DNA of 6,774 nt from assembly GCA_003219095.1 (NCBI GenBank), contig QHPM01000239.1, positions 1 to 6,774 of the forward strand, in the 5' to 3' direction. The DNA is from Verrucomicrobiota bacterium (GTDB lineage Bacteria; Verrucomicrobiota; Verrucomicrobiia; Chthoniobacterales; UBA10450). Both the position numbers and the translations under genes were made by a program. Positions 6,433 to 6,774 of this stretch are shown here, one piece after another (position 1 is the stretch's first letter; the number at the start of each line of letters is the position of its first letter). The notes under the pieces were generated by a model. The model did not search any database and was not told the origin of the DNA. It worked only from the letters and a program-made list of their open reading frames with translations.

Positions 6433-6774
6433 ATGAAAACGATATCGTCGATTGTCCTGGGATTGGCCATTCTAGCGTTTAACGAAACTGGTGCGCAAAC
6501 AACCGAGCCGGCGACGAGCGATGGGCCGATTTTCAAAAATTTGTCTGATCTGAAATGGGACAAGATTCTTCCCGATCTGGGCGAAAATTCTCCGGAAATC
6601 TGTTTTCTTCGTATTGATCCAAAAACGCATGCTACCAGCCTGCTCATTCGCACGTCGAAGGCGATCCATGTCCGCAAGCATTGGCACACCGCTAATGAGT
6701 CCCACACAATGATTTCTGGTAAGGCGGTGCTGGCGTGCGAGGGAAAACGAGCCGAATTGAGTCCGGGTGGATTC
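6433..6774 (+). CDS. secreted cupin-domain protein (3' end outside window)
   Basis: Partial gene: 114 codons are visible and the frame is open to the window edge. The N-terminus MKTISSIVLGLAILAFNETGA followed by QTTEP looks like a cleaved signal peptide. The mature part leads into a cupin barrel. Cupin motif 1 is complete at residues 83-96 (HWHTANESHTMISG), with the HxH and Glu ligands (H83, H85, E89) and the closing Gly96 spaced as in the consensus, so metal binding is likely. The following KAVLACEGKRAELSPGGF fits the next strands leading to the usual 'l.pG' turn. Small secreted cupins of this type are common in soil bacteria and mostly lack assigned substrates. The start is supported by the signal peptide; AGGCGG at 6415-6420 is a weakly placed ribosome site. 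The catalytic role, if any, cannot be told. Confidence 0.85.
   Translation, partial: MKTISSIVLGLAILAFNETGAQTTEPATSDGPIFKNLSDLKWDKILPDLGENSPEICFLRIDPKTHATSLLIRTSKAIHVRKHWHTANESHTMISGKAVLACEGKRAELSPGGF

Overview
The window reads as chromosomal DNA of a free-living, moderately GC-rich bacterium. It carries housekeeping genes, several small exported proteins of poorly characterised families, and palindromic intergenic repeats. I lean towards Verrucomicrobiota (soil Chthoniobacterales-like) or, less likely, Acidobacteriota. The reasons are the style of the TPR protein's C-terminal block (LAWLLATCP ... LAAASAEAGNFADAV), the many small secreted orphans, and weak Shine-Dalgarno sequences. This placement is inference; no rRNA or other marker gene settles it.

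Left part (1-1952, minus strand): the conserved replication pair dnaX (clamp-loader gamma/tau subunit, GTG start) followed 14 nt later by ybaB/ebfC (nucleoid-associated protein). This is a classic bacterial operon order; recR, the usual third member, is not visible because only 36 nt remain.

Middle (2013-3784, plus strand): divergent from dnaX lies a secreted DUF1579-like protein. It is followed closely by a P1-family (DmpA/BapA-type, peptidase S58) aminopeptidase gene. That gene is broken: its two halves lie in different frames and a conserved stretch of roughly 20-25 residues is missing at the junction, although the residues matching the autoproteolytic and catalytic sites survive downstream. 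A palindrome (3821-3852) separates it from the convergent next gene.

Right part (3889-6130, minus strand): a small exported protein of unknown function with a probable alpha-beta barrel fold. Then, reading 5' to 3' on the minus strand, a 68-residue very basic hypothetical protein (GTG start) lies 28 nt upstream of a membrane-anchored TPR protein.

Right end (6131-6774): a 302-nt intergenic region packed with inverted repeats. It holds a small hairpin, a REPIN-like pair of inverted hairpin units with a perfect 16-bp arm, and a long composite stem just before the next gene. It is followed by the start of a secreted single-domain cupin protein that runs off the window.

I found no defence system, CRISPR array, transposase, integrase, tRNA or rRNA. 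The items most worth a second look are the REPIN-like element, the composite stem before the cupin gene, and the decayed P1 peptidase.
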